From Adiantum capillus-veneris (taxonomy: Eukaryota > Streptophyta > Polypodiopsida > Polypodiales > Pteridaceae), in the NCBI GenBank assembly GCA_014529385.2, contig CM043970.1, forward strand, positions 40,603,279 through 40,667,278: a stretch of 64,000 nt of DNA, written 5' to 3'. This document shows positions 22,501 to 33,759 of the stretch, piece after piece; within the stretch, counting starts at the first letter, position 1, and each line of letters opens with the position of its first letter. The translations under genes and the position numbers were made by a program. The notes beneath the pieces are model-generated. The model saw nothing but the letters and a program-made list of their open reading frames with translations, was not told the DNA's origin and made no database searches.

Positions 22501-24189
22501 AATGCTCTAGGATGAGTTGGCCTTGTGAGAGTATTTTCCTATTGCACTCCACACAATTAGCAAGTGACCACACTACTAAGGTCTTTCTTATCAGTCAAAT
22601 TTCAAGATCCTTGGAATTGGTTGAAACTTCCACTTGTGAGTTTATTTTTCTATCAAGGAGAGACGTCTCTCAGGTTTGCTAAAAGAAAGTTATTTTTGAA
22701 GCCTTGAAATTGAAAATCTGCTATCAAATTTTCTTAAGATTTGTTTTCATTTCTTACACTTTCTCATTTAGTTTTGAATAAGTTACATGCCAAACCCCTT
22801 TTGGAACAAAAAAATAATGCATCCAAGTCGCCATGATGAAACCGTAGTCTAGTACTTCCTCATGAAACTTGTAATGTTGGGATAGCGATTCACATGGTTT
22901 TGCATGCCGTGGCATACCCAAGTGGAAATAGCCATGTTTCTTATTCCTTTTCCTATTCCAAGCTCAGCCCCAAAGTCAAGTCTCAGCCATGGTAGCATCA
23001 CTCCCCCAAAGATGTCCATTTTTTCCCCCCAAAGAGGGAGGTGTGGTGTGCAGGCTATGGAGGCCTTGGTGTGAATCTTTTTTGTAACCATAGGAGGTGC
23101 TTGAGGTTGTGGGGGGTTGTGGAAGGCACACTCATCTTGGGTTCAATTTTAGTACACCATATTGAACGTTTGCACAAGAAAAGACAAAGAATGGGTTTGT
23201 CCAACGAGATGAGACACAACTCCTTGTATTAGGAATAGTAGTTTCAAGGGTGCATTCATTGAATACCCTCAGTTCACCTTGAACTACATGCACCTTCATC
23301 CTTAGGCAAAAAAAGATGGATTTATATTATGACTAAGAAGACATAGAGATCCAGACAAGAGCTATCACGGTTGGGGTGAACTTGGGTGGAATGAACACGC
23401 CAAGAGAGTGGCCAATAGGCACTAAAAGGATTGAGAGCATGCCGAATAAGATGTTCCTAGGAGTTTGGTGTCTACTTCCACTCAAGTGCATCATGCATGG
23501 GAAAAAAATATATCCATGTTAAGGGAAAGCACTAGGTCAAAATGCATTTGACCAACTAGAGGAACAGCTAGGTAGTGGTTGCATCATGACAAAAAACACC
23601 TTTCGTTTTACGCTTCAGTGCGAGTAATTTATTGCTAAGAAAACTCAACTAAAAAAGGAACAAAAGGAAAATCCTAATTTGCAATTTGCAATCTCCAACT
23701 CGATGGGGAGAACACGACAATGAATGCTCGAAGCATGCCTCATGAGCTCATGAAACTTTGCAAGGGCAAGGAATGCATTGAACTAAAAGTTCTTTAAGAA
23801 GGGAATGACAAATTTTAGCTCATTACAAGATTTTGTGAGAGAGAGGTACTCTCTAAGCACATTGCTCCTGTGATTTACAAAAACCCTACATGTTTCAAAA
23901 AGGGTATTTGTTTGCTATGAGGCAGATCCAACCAACCTATTATCAGCACCCGGTTCTAATCACCACCTAGAATGGCTTGATATCCAACTGCCTCTAGCTA
24001 CTTAGCAAGAGAAGCATCACCTATCTTTACTATCTGACCTTGTTCCTGATTATACCACAATTAAAACACTTTAGATGAACAATCTTGTGAATATATAGGA
24101 GGCTAGTGAGCTCATGTAGACATTTACCATAATGTGGACAAAATTGGGTTTTATGTACTAATCCAAAAGCCTCTGATAGTGAGTGATCA
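22501..24189. other. No gene recognised
   Basis: About 1.7 kb without a recognisable motif in any frame. An 80-codon minus-strand frame (22849-23091) has no family resemblance. The LINE begins at its right edge; a clear poly-A tail (poly-T here) for the LINE 3' end is not visible. Confidence 0.35.
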
Positions 24190-24540
24190 TTAAAATAGCA
24201 TTATTGGACTTTTGTAACCAAATGCCCAGAACCTTTTGTGAAAGACAACCCCAGGAAAACGGAGCCGCATACATGCTGATACATGGTGAAGGAAGTCTCT
24301 AGTAATGCAGCAATCCCACAACAAGTGACAAATATCCTCTTCTGCAATCGAGCAACGAACGCAAGAAGAAGGACAAATATGACGCGCCCGCAGAAAAGTG
24401 CCGACGGGAAGCACTTCAAGACAACAGCGCCAAAGAAACGGGCGCTCCTTCAAAGGCAAATGGCTTTTCCACAAGGCAGAGAGGAGCCTCCTCCACCGGA
24501 GGTCAGATTTGTGCATGCACCAAAGGGCATTACAACGACC
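24190..24540 (-). pseudogene. LINE ORF2 C-terminal zf-RVT domain
   Basis: The minus-strand frame 24190-24516 reads WKSHLPLKERPFLWRCCLEV, then RARHICPSSCVRCSIAEED and CHLLWDCCITRDF. The CxxC and C/H spacing (PSSCVRC, ICHLLWDC) matches the zinc-binding reverse-transcriptase tail, zf-RVT (PF13966), found at the C-terminus of plant L1 ORF2. It is intact over 108 codons and ends in a stop at 24190, close to the LINE 3' end. Confidence 0.85.
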
Positions 24541-24660
24541 ATCAAGCCATGCTTGTGGTAGAAGAAGAGCATAAATTTGACCTGCAGAAATATCTCAAAA
24601 AAGGCGTTTCCCGAAGGGTCCAATCAAACATGCGATCACCATCAGGCAAAGGTGAAACAA

Positions 24661-25655
24661 GCAAAAAGTCGAGCAGCGTGCTTTGAAGCTCTCTCCAAAA
24701 CTGACAGTAATGCATGCCCAACCCAAAACGACAAACAGCTCAAAAATATATCCAACCTCATTGAAGACATCCTCAACCACAGAAATGCCACGACCAGAGA
24801 GAAAGTAAGCCTGACGAGGTGAGCGGTCGACCAAAGTAAGAGAGAATGCCCGGCTCCAATGGAGACTTTCCAAATGGATCGAATCACCTTCCTGCCGAGG
24901 ATTCCACAATAAATGCATCGTAACCTCTTTCCAGGCAGATACTAAAGTGGAAGCAAGTGGACATCCAGGAATGTGTCCTTCCATCTTGCCAAAAACCACC
25001 TCCCAGAGAGAAGGTTGCCAATGGCCAAAAGCAGAAGTAACAACGTGTTGACCGAGGAATGCAAACATCAGAGTCCAAGGCTGAATTTGTTGCACAAGAG
25101 TGGGCAACAACATAGCTTTCCTAGCAAACACATGCCTGCGCAAATTCAAGGTATTAAGTACAGGCAAAAACGCGAGCAACATGCTTTGAAGCTCTCTCCA
25201 GGTAATGCATGCCCAACCCAAAACGAGGAGCAGCAAAGGGAAACTCAAAAATATATCCAGTCTCATCGACCACATCCTCAACCACACAAATGCCACAACC
25301 AGAGAGAAAGTAAGCCTTACGAGGTGAGCGGTCGACCAAAGTAAGAGAGAATGCCTGGCTCCAATGGAGACTTTTCAAACGGATCGAATCACCTTCCTGC
25401 CAAGGATTCCACGATAAATGCATCGTAAACTCTTTCCAGGCAGATACTAAAGTGGAAGCAAGTGGACATCCAGGAATGTGCCCTTCCATCTTGCCAAAAA
25501 CCACCTCCCAAAGAGAGGGTTGCCAATGGCCAAAAGCGGAAGTAACAACGTGCTCACCGAGGGATGCAAACATCAAAGTCCAAGGCTGAATTTGTTGCAC
25601 AAGAGTGGGCAGCAACATAGCTTTCCTCGCAAACACATGCCTGCGCAATCCAAGA
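24661..25655. repeat. 503-bp tandem duplication within LINE ORF2
   Basis: Units 24661-25163 and 25164-25655 begin GCAAAAAGTCGAGCAGC and GCAAAAACGCGAGCAAC and both end with CATGCCTGCGCAA followed by a TATTAAGT motif. On the minus strand both encode HVFARKAMLLPTLVQQIQPW and HWQPSLWEVVFGKMEGHIPG. They are about 95% identical, so the duplication is young compared with the frameshifts elsewhere in the LINE. Confidence 0.9.
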
Positions 25656-27040
25656 TATTAAGTCCACCAAGACGTTTAGGAGTGCAAAGCTTCTCTATCG
25701 ACATCAAGCGTAAGCCTTTTTTCATAGCATGAGTCTGCCACAAATGGGACATAATGTCCGACATAAGAGACTCAAGACATCGGCGAGGCCAATGCATCAG
25801 TGGCAAAAAGAAATGCCAACAGGATACTTGAACAATTCGCAGAAGAACATGCAAGGGCCAAGTAGAAAGCTTCCAATAATGCAATTTGACATTCAAGCGT
25901 TGCATGACCCAATTGACTTTTTGAGAGTGAATAACATTCCATCCAATTGGATAACCCAAATGCCTAGTGATCATTTGAAGACACAATCTCACCTGGCCAC
26001 AACAGACTATGCCAATCACAAGACGGAGAGGCAGAAGCTTCGATTTGCAAAAGTTGACTCTAAGCCCAGCCGCAACGCCAAAAAGTTCCAGGGCTTTCAT
26101 AATCACCTTGACATCTGCCTGCTGATTGTGAGGCATAAACAACGAATCATCAGCGTAAGCCTGGCCAACGAATGTACGACCCGAAGGTAATCGCAGACCA
26201 TGCAGACTCTGAACAGAGGTCAAGTGATCAAGATAAGTCAACAACGCGTGAGTAGCAATAGCATACAATAGAGCACTAAGGGGGCAGCCCTGCCTGACAG
26301 AACGACCAAGAGGCCAAGATTCAGTTAATTCACCTTCCAATATCCCTGAAGACGTGCTACATGCATACAAAAAATAAACCACATTGGCGAATTTAGGACC
26401 AAACCCTAAGTACGTCATGGTGGCGGCAATGAAGTCCCACTGTACAATGTCAAAGGCTTTTTCAGTGTCAACTTGCATAACCAACACATCTTGTTGAGTG
26501 TACTTAGCGTACTCCATGCCAATCAAAACATTAGCCAGATTATCCATAATCTGGCGACGGGGGAATGAAACCATATTGAGCCTCATGGAGTCCTGCAAAA
26601 AGATGGTCCTTAATGCGGTGCACCAACATCTTAGCCAATATCTTATAAACCACCGGCATCAAAGTAATCGGGCGCCAATGAGAGAATCGCTCACAAAGCG
26701 CTTGCTTAGGCAACAATTTAAGTAAACCTTTTCTCCAAGATAATGGCAAATCTTGTTTCTCCCATGCCGCATTAATCATGAAAAGCAGTGGATGCTCAAG
26801 AGCCTCCCAGAAGGAGAAGAAAAACTCCACAGTAAGCCCATTGGCAACCAGGAGACCGCCAGCGACCCAAAGCAAGCAATGCAGTATGCAATTCTGAAGC
26901 AATGAAGGGATCCTCAAGGCACATGCATCTTGCGGGGATATGATTGGAGTAACAAATGAAAGCATCAATTGACGCGCATGGCAAGCAACCAAAGATGCCT
27001 GAGAAGGAGCAGCAAACACCTGTCGATAATGCAAAACCAT
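25573..27040 (-). pseudogene. LINE ORF2 reverse transcriptase
   Basis: Minus strand. 26540-27040 gives the N-terminal RT part: LSWRKGLLKLLPKQ, HWRPITLMPVVYKILAKMLV and HEAQYGFI. A frameshift at about 26570 leads to the long frame 25573-26598 with DTEKAFDIVQWDF (first Asp), RSVRQGCPLSALLYAIATHA and QAYADDSLFM, the catalytic YADD box with FADD-type surroundings of plant L1. The C-terminal part (LNVKLHYWKLSTWPLHVLLR) is the thumb and connection. It copies the LINE RNA at the nicked target. Confidence 0.9.
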
Positions 27041-27058
27041 GGCATCTGCAAGTTCCTG

Positions 27059-27472
27059 CTATGAAGAAGTCCAAACACTCGAGGAAAGCATAACTCGCTT
27101 GATTGCACGTGAGAGTCTTGAATGATGTAAACGCTTAAAAAATTGCTTCGAAGCACAGCCTTTGTCCATGAAAGCCTGTTGACGAGCACGCGTCTGCCTT
27201 TTAGCAATTTTTCGCTTGTCATCACGCTGAATACACACAGAGGCTTCACATAGTTCCGACATCTCAGAATTAGACAGAGGCCGCAAATCAGCCAACTCTT
27301 GTAGTCGTTGACAAGCATGCTTCGCATCTTTGACTTCCCCTCGAGTGCACTGCATGTAATGCTTGCCATAGTCATAAATAACACTTTGCACCCTCATAAC
27401 AAAGCGATACCATGCGGCATCAAGATCAAGATGCATATGAACTAGTAGAGGGGGAATAACCTCAGAAATCAT
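27059..27472 (-). pseudogene. LINE ORF2 linker between endonuclease and RT
   Basis: A 137-codon open frame rich in basic and coiled-coil-like helices (VKDAKHACQRLQELADLRPL, KRQTRARQQAFMDKGCASKQ, FFKRLHHSR). The KGC-x-SKxFFKRLHxxR phrase is typical of the region preceding the RT in plant L1 ORF2. Confidence 0.7.
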
Positions 27473-27542
27473 TTCCCAAAAAACCTCATGTGTGAGATAA
27501 GCATTATTAACAAGCAGCAGACGTTTCCTGAGAAGAGCCCGA

Positions 27543-28240
27543 TCACAACGAATCTACCCAAAACTCACATCCAGCAAAACAGGGTAATCTCCGATAACTG
27601 CAAGGTGTAATCGATGTTGACCTCACATACAAATTCCTCATATTGTTGCAAATTAAGCAAATACCATCTGTCCACCCGCGCTCGATAAGAAGAATGGACA
27701 ACATGCTGAAAAGTAAAACCAGATGCATTTGGATGCAAATGCCGCCATATATCAGTCATCTAAGTAGCAGCAAAGAGATTATCCCATTCTTGCCTTTTTT
27801 CAAACAACATATGTGAATTGCTAGTGGTACTATCATCCATCTCAGGGGTATTATTAAAATCACTGCAAAGGAATGCACTCGAGGTCCATGAGCGAGAAGA
27901 GATGTCTCGCCATAGAGCAGCCCTTTGTCCAGATGATGTATACTCATAAATACCTCCAAATTCATACACCTCACCGTTCAAAAAGCATTGAATCACCATC
28001 CAACGGCCGTGCAGATCATTAATACAAGAGAACTAGATAAGCTCATGCCAAAGCAACATCAATAAACCTGAGTAATCATGCAAACCAGCATATGCAATCC
28101 GGTAACCTGCAAAATAAGAACACTGATCGACAAAGTCATGCTGGTTGTATTCTTGCAAAACCACGATATCTACCTTACATGTATGTACATAGTGCCAGGT
28201 CAGTCGCCATTTATCCAGGTTACATAACCCACACACATTA
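27543..28240 (-). pseudogene. LINE ORF2 apurinic-like endonuclease (EEP family)
   Basis: The N-terminal part lies at the end of frame 28033-29139: IKCISYNVCGLCNLDKWRLT (catalytic Asn) and DIVVLQEYNQHDFV (catalytic Glu in LQE). The middle is in 27760-27999 with FLCSDFNNTPEMDD (the GDFN-type motif, Gly replaced by Ser) and the end in 27565-27759 with WRHLHPNASGFTFQHVVHSS and ARVDRWYL (SRIDR-type motif, with Asp). The enzyme nicks target DNA to prime reverse transcription. Two frameshifts break it. Confidence 0.85.
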
Positions 28241-29139
28241 TATGAAATGCATTTAATGCGACTGCACATTAAAACCATATTTACAACGGCAAGAAACACA
28301 CAGATCAAGTCGAGATGCCCATATGGACATGTCACATGTCCATCCACATCCATGCCAGAACCCATCCGCTGAGTCAAAGCAGGTAACTTGTCTATAGAAA
28401 CTGCTTGAGAAGCGGAAGACTCGCCCAAAAGTACATCCTTATAAGAGTGCATCGCTTTTTCCCAAGCGTCAATCAACGTGCGATTGTCATTGTAGGGAAG
28501 CTGCTTACATGATACATTTTTTATTGGCGTTAACCAAGGAACATAATTACGGGAGGAAGGTGGAGAACGAATTTTCACCGTCTTTTTAGGTATCGCCCAC
28601 GAGCCAACATCAATTGACGCAACATTTTTGCCTTTCCCTGCATTTACATTCCCAACATCCGCAGACGGTGGATTTTTGTTTTTCCCTTTATCTGCATTAG
28701 AAGCCACCTTCATAGTAGGGATTCCATTCGATTTAGATTCACCAACAGATTTGCCTAGAGGGGCAGGGGTAGAGGAAGGAACAGCCGAAAGAGGGGGCTG
28801 CAAAACAGGTTCAGGACATTCAGATTGCATGTGACCGAATTTACCGCATCGAAAATAGGAGTTAGCAAATTTACCCCATTTAAGTTTAAAAGGGCGCTTG
28901 CCCACCCAAGGATCCTCTGAATCCACCATAATTCCATCCGGGGTATGCTTATCCGTATCCCACAGAATGCAAAACCTGTTAGTGTTCGCATCCAATTTTA
29001 GTGCACAAATGACCTTTCCAAGTTGAGCAGCCAACAAAGGAAGAAAATGCCTCCACGTGTGGGAAAAATCAACAATTTCCACCCACATAGGAATGAATAA
29101 GACTTTGATAGTCCTTCGTAAGTACCCAAGGCAGAACAT
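28241..29139 (-). pseudogene. LINE ORF1 C-terminal part with zinc knuckle
   Basis: One open minus-strand frame, 28033-29139 (368 codons), carries the end of ORF1 and, without a stop, the beginning of the ORF2 endonuclease. The ORF1 part has GKVICALKLDANTNRFCILW, FKLKWGKFANSYFRCGKFGHMQSEC (a CCHC knuckle whose first Cys is Tyr), and a long Ser/Pro/Lys-rich tail. ORF1 proteins bind LINE RNA in the ribonucleoprotein particle. The fused frame lacks the usual separate start for ORF2. Confidence 0.8.
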
Positions 29140-29493
29140 GAGTCATTTGTGTGCCAAAAAAGAGAGGAGACATCTCCAGCAAGAGGTTTCTAGCCTCAGT
29201 ATCTGCCAATAGTACCTCATAGAAACCCCGAGCACCAAAATAAACGCCTCGGACAGCCTGGCGTTTGAGCATAAAATCAACCCACTGTCCGACATCCTAC
29301 GCAACACGCATTTGCCATGGAAAAGGAAAATGACCGCATTCATGGCATATTGCGCTACCGAATCCATCAGGTCATGTACTAGAATTCGCACCTCAAAGGC
29401 AGGTGCTTGACCATTCCAAGCTTTTCGGGCCTCTTCAAAGTCTTCATACATACAACTTTTTATTTCATAAGCACTCTCCGAAACACTCTCCAT
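29069..29493 (-). pseudogene. LINE ORF1 N-terminal DUF4283-like part
   Basis: Frame 29143-29493 starts MESVSESAYEIKSCMYEDFE and reads AFEVRILVHDLMDSVAQYAM; a frameshift at about 29260 leads to frame 29069-29272 with GFYEVLLADTEARNLLLEM and GTQMTHVLPW. This order (a beta strand, the GxYxVxF-type strand, and a helix with an LxxxPxxxxG turn) is that of the DUF4283 fold at the N-terminus of plant L1 ORF1. Confidence 0.7.
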
Positions 29494-29500
29494 GGCTTTA

Positions 29501-30970
29501 CGACGCTTGAAGACGCACGGGAACTCTCACATGCATCAATCGGACCACGGCTGAGAACTAAAGCAAAGACTCTTTTTTTCCTTTTTTTTTGGTAGTTTGG
29601 CACTTTATCTATTTACAGAGACCTCAGAGATATGTACATCTCCCACAGAACTCATACATCTGCTAAAAACTTTGCCTGTAATACTGTAAATTGTTCCTAT
29701 TTGTAAATTGTCTAACATTGATAATGCAGCAATTCGAACTAACTTCTGATAGCAGCTAGCAAATACAGGTGGGCAAGAGAGGCCAAATCTGCAGAACGCA
29801 GTTAGACACCAGGCTGTCTCCACTTACTGTCTGTGCGCAGGATGCAGATTTGCGCACAGAAACAATTCGTTGCCAGGGTTACAGGGGTGCAGCTTTGTTA
29901 CTCACGCTGTCGCTGATTCTCTTACCCACACAGACACACACACACACACTCACACTCACACCCGCCTGCTGCTGGCGCAGGCGTAGAGAGTAGCAGCAAA
30001 GCGCAAAGGTACACATGACAGAGTACAGAAATTCGTCACGCTCAATTTTGCTCCCACACACCACCACCACACACACACACGAAATTGAGAACACCTCCAT
30101 CCTTGATAGCAACATAATCTCACTAAAAAAATATATGTTTGTTGAATGTTATTTGTGCCTTTTTTGTTATTGTCGTAGGTTGGGTGGCCTTCATCTCCGT
30201 TGTGGAATTTGCTATGTCATTTCTAACCTTGGTAAGACCCGAGAAGGGGGGGGAGCAGAGCAAATACATTCGCCATTTACAAAAACTCCGAAAAGCACTG
30301 CAAAAAATCAAAACACTCCTACTAGCCCCGCTAACACTTTCAAAAGGGGGGGGATTAAGCGAGGGTTAAGGCCCAGCTTCTTCCTCCATGAACGTAGGAA
30401 ATTCTAAGCCAATAAACCGGAAGCAAGCGAGCTGGTCCCTTTTTGCTTGGTATTTTCTACATCGAAAGCAGGCTGGGTGCGATTGTGTGCTTTCCACTCC
30501 CCCCACTAACCTGGGGTGTGACCCAGGTCTAATGCTCTCCTTGACATGGTCAATATACTTGAGCAGCTTGCCGATGAATTGCTTGAACTTACTGACTAAA
30601 AGAAGAGAGGGACTGCAAACTTAGGTCTGTGGCAGCAGTAGTTGAGGATGACTCGAGTGTGATGAGAGACTATGAGCACTAGAACTACTAATGATGATTG
30701 CAATACCATTGTGAGTACACAAGCCCAAGGGTAACAATGGAAATAAGTGGCCAGAATGTTGAAAGATAAGTAGTACTTGCCAAGAGCAAAGTAGTAAAAG
30801 AAGGATGCATATAGTGGTGATGATTGATGGCTGCAAATATCACACGTAAATATTTCCTATTTCAATACTTTGCTTCACTTCTACCATTTCAGTCTGCAAA
30901 GCCTTAAATTTCCTTTGGAGAAACAAGTATCCAGCATTTGCTTCTTCCTTGGTAAAAACCTAGTAGGGTA
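29501..30970. other. No gene recognised; (CA)n and oligo-G tracts
   Basis: Contains (CA) tracts at about 29930-29950 and 30060-30079 and two G8-G9 runs near 30246 and 30345. Plus-strand frames at 29769-29993 and 30015-30407 run through the CA tracts and have no motif. 30620-30840 is minus-strand open for 71 codons but Ser-rich and low-complexity. Confidence 0.4.
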
Positions 30971-31376
30971 TAGGGTAGAGGCGCCAGTTGTGGTACGGCC
31001 CCCAGACAGGACAAATAAGGCCCTTTTATATTACGCTTGATGACCAAAAAAGGCACGAAAAAGAGAAGCCCAAATGGCTAGCTGATTCGAAATAACGCCA
31101 TTCTATTGGCCAATGCATGGGCTCAAGCCTTCGTGGGTGCATTTTACCTCTTTTGGCCCTGGTTGGTGTTCTTATTCATGCCAATTTTTGATACACTGGA
31201 TTCTGAAAATCGCACCACGATTACCGGTTCTCAAACCCGACCAATCCCAAATTATTTCTCCTGAAAGCTTGTGAAAAGGTGATTAAAATGAGCTAGGGTA
31301 GAGAGAGATTCAAGCTCGGAGGAGAGAGATTCAAGCTCCCCAAGTTACCCGTCCCCCTACTGGCTCCTCTACCCTA
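30971..31376. mobile_element. Candidate MITE with ~30-bp terminal inverted repeats
   Basis: The left end TAGGGTAGAGGCGCCAGT and the right end (reverse complement) TAGGGTAGAGGAGCCAGT match at 17 of 18, and the similarity continues weakly for about 12 bp. The interior (about 406 bp in total) has no ORF. Adjacent copies of AGAGAGATTCAAGCTC occur near the right end (about 31303 and 31324), with a GCTAGGGTAGAGA just before them. Target duplication is not clear, so superfamily is undecided. Confidence 0.5.
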
Positions 31377-31389
31377 TCCACAAGAGAGA

Positions 31390-31990
31390 ACTTTTATAAA
31401 AAACTCCACCCAAACTTGTTCAACTTGATTCTTTACTTCTAGACATGTACGACCCAACCAAGTCAAGGTCATCCTCAGACATATCTCTAAGCTTTGCTTC
31501 GAACTCTTTGCACACCTAGACCTTGACAAAAGCATCTTCCCTAGGATTCTGGGTGCATAGTTTTGGTTGTTCTTCTTGTGCACTTTTCCGGTGTATGAGG
31601 AGAGCGACCGGGAGCGCCCTACCCGACTCCTAAAACAAAACAAAAACCTAGACCTTGTTCAAAAAACGCTGTTTTTTTACTGAATTTGTGAATGATCAAA
31701 GCTCAACAAACCCATTTGTTCACTCAAGGTTGTAAACCACTTATCCTTCCACTGTTAAAGCTTCTTTATAGTGCTTTCTCTACTGTGCAAATGGGATTTG
31801 TGAAATGTGATAGAATATTTGGCCTTTTGTAGGTCTTGCCTCAAATCTACTATGGACTTATCCAAGTCGTCAATCAATTTTTCATCCTTATGAATGAAAA
31901 TACTCCATGTAAATTCATTCCTTAAAGAAACATTAAGATTTAGATATTAATATACCCTCAATTGTAATCTTTGATCGTATGCCATAAGTA
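31390..31990 (-). pseudogene. Degraded coding sequence of unknown family
   Basis: On the minus strand, with frameshifts, I read DDLDKSIVDLRQDLQKAKY and HSRESTIKKLQQWKDKWF (about 31740-31880), then EEQPKLCTQNPREDAFVKV and VCKEFEAKLRDMSEDDLDL (about 31450-31570). The composition is protein-like, with a probable coiled coil followed by an acidic helix, but I recognise no family. It may be gag-like sequence. Confidence 0.3.
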
Positions 31991-32430
31991 AATCTTTGAT
32001 CCAACCATTCACATTTTTTTGTGATCCAAAAATATATCTAATTTAAGCCATAAGTAAATTACCTTTGTGGTGTGTTGTAACTATTTGATCCATTTGGATT
32101 CCAAGCAATGCTATTGCCCCAAAGTCTCCTCCGTATTGCACCTCAACGTCACGCATGTTTGTGTACTGTGGAAGCAATTGTCAAAGAAAGCCATACCCAC
32201 ATTCCATACCTCTTGCAAAAATGAATATGGTGAAATGTCAAACTATACCTCATAAAGGTGTGCCATCTTCCTATTTTGCCCAATCATCCTCCTCCAACGT
32301 ATCAAACCAGGTGTCATCCTGTGGCAACCCTATGGCTTGGGTTAAGGAAGTAATCTCTTTCCTCATTACGGTGTCAGGGGATATGTGTTCAAAATGTGAG
32401 CTAGGAAGGCGCAAGGCTTTTGGCTGTGAG

Positions 32431-32432
<2 letters not shown>
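31991..32432 (+). other. Cys/Ser-rich open stretch, not recognised
   Basis: Frame 32155-32541 before the microsatellite reads FVYCGSNCQRKPYPHSIPL and later SGDMCSKCELGRRKAFGCER. The CxxC pairs hint at a zinc-binding segment, but I cannot name a family and the frame then runs into the (GT)n tract. Probably the remnant of a mobile-element protein. Confidence 0.3.

Positions 32433-32480
<48 letters not shown>
32433..32480. repeat. (GT)n(GA)n microsatellite
   Basis: GT tract 32433-32462 joined to GA tract 32463-32480. Confidence 0.97.
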
Positions 32481-33179
32481 ACATCAGGCACAAACAGCTC
32501 TCGCAATCACCATAATCATCAATAAGTTGAGTAAAGCTTGAGTACAACTTAATCAATAACCAAGGCGAGTCGTTAACGACACCGTCACTGGGGTTAACTT
32601 ATAACTGGGAGTTTAAGCTCCCTTTACAAGATTAAGCGAACCGTTACCAGTTCCATGACTTATCAATCATGTTAACAGAACTAAAATTGATGATGATGAT
32701 GAAGCTTCTCGCCGTGTCTTTTTTCTTGCTTCAATTTCCCTCATGAGCTCCACAAATCTCCTTCTTCTACTCTCTTTACCCTCACACGCTATATGTTCTT
32801 GGTTCTTACCTTCTTTAATGTTTCCATTATGCCAAGAGGACAGAGAACTTGAGCTCAAAGCCACGCTTCTTTCCGAGCTATCGAGAGAGAGAATCCCTCC
32901 CTATCATCATGCTTAGTCGAGAGAACTTCATTCCCTTTCCACCCTTGTGCTCAATTCCTCTTCTTCTCTTCCAGGCCTCATGCAATCCATCTCTAGAGAG
33001 AGAACCTAATCAAGAGCTTTCTCCCTTTGAACTTCCTCATCATTCCTTGCTAACCTCGAGCTTTACACTCCTCCCTTTGCATAGTCAAGAGAGATTGAGA
33101 GAGATCGACTCGTTCACCTTCTCCTCCAACTCAATCGTATCCTCCTTCCTCTCGTTCATGCCCTACTCTTCTTGCTCAC

Positions 33180-33182
<3 letters not shown>
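32481..33182. other. Pyrimidine-rich sequence without a recognised gene
   Basis: Rich in TCTCC/CTTC with several GAGAGA runs; frame 32849-33298 is open only because of this composition. It resembles transcript-leader sequence but no gene follows. Confidence 0.4.

Positions 33183-33271
<89 letters not shown>
33183..33271. repeat. (GA)n microsatellite
   Basis: About 88 bp of nearly pure GA dinucleotides, one AA interruption at about 33250. Confidence 0.97.
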
Positions 33272-33759
33272 CCTTCGTTTCCCTTCTTCTTCCTTTGATC
33301 AACCACGGGCTTCCTTCCCCTTCCTTTCTTCATCCTTTGTTTTTCTCCTCACGTTCAGTTTCTCTATTTTTTTTCTTTCTTGCTAAAAAAAACCTCTCCT
33401 TAAAATACCCCCCCAAGCAACGACAGTGTCGTCATTGCTAGGCGTGGGAAGCGGTATGCTCATGTGGCATGGCAAGGTTTGAGGTGCGCAAATCCTCTAG
33501 AAGTAGGACCAAAATGTTGCGCCAGAGACTCTCGAGCACTTCTCGTTTCATGGACACGCTCGTTCGAACACCGCAGAGCCCAGTGCGAGCTCATTCTCTC
33601 CCATCCTCGGTGCCTTCCGCTGCCCTCACCATGGTTTCCTCTCTCCATTCACATTTTCATTAGCCATTGGGCGGCCTCCCTTGGACAACCATTGAACTTA
33701 TGGATCATGGGTGTGTGGCCCTCAAAGGGCAACACATTGGGCATATAAACCAACCAAAG
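33272..33759. other. No gene recognised
   Basis: T/C-rich sequence with a C7 run at about 33409 and three short overlapping frames (33464-33748 and shadows) without motif. The left edge of the PPR remnant may lie here but I cannot follow it. Confidence 0.35.

Larger units (their letters stand above)
24190..29500 (-). mobile_element. L1-type LINE (non-LTR retrotransposon), minus strand
   Basis: The ordered minus-strand content is ORF1 with a DUF4283-like part and zinc knuckle (29493 to about 28300), endonuclease (28240-27543), linker, RT (27040-25573), a C-terminal region with a 503-bp tandem duplication, and a zf-RVT domain (24516-24190). This is the domain order of plant L1 elements. Many frameshifts show it is dead. 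The 5' end near 29500 is followed on the plus strand by a T-rich stretch; target duplications and the poly-A tail were not found. Confidence 0.9.

Noticed and set aside
24283-25732. Plus-strand ORFs of 84-153 codons across the LINE
   Set aside because: Antisense shadows of the LINE RT and C-terminal region; they repeat with the 503-bp duplication and have no motif.
32849-33441. 149-codon and 89-codon ORFs ending in Arg-Glu repeats
   Set aside because: Open only because of pyrimidine bias and the (GA)n tract; no protein-like composition apart from the repeat.
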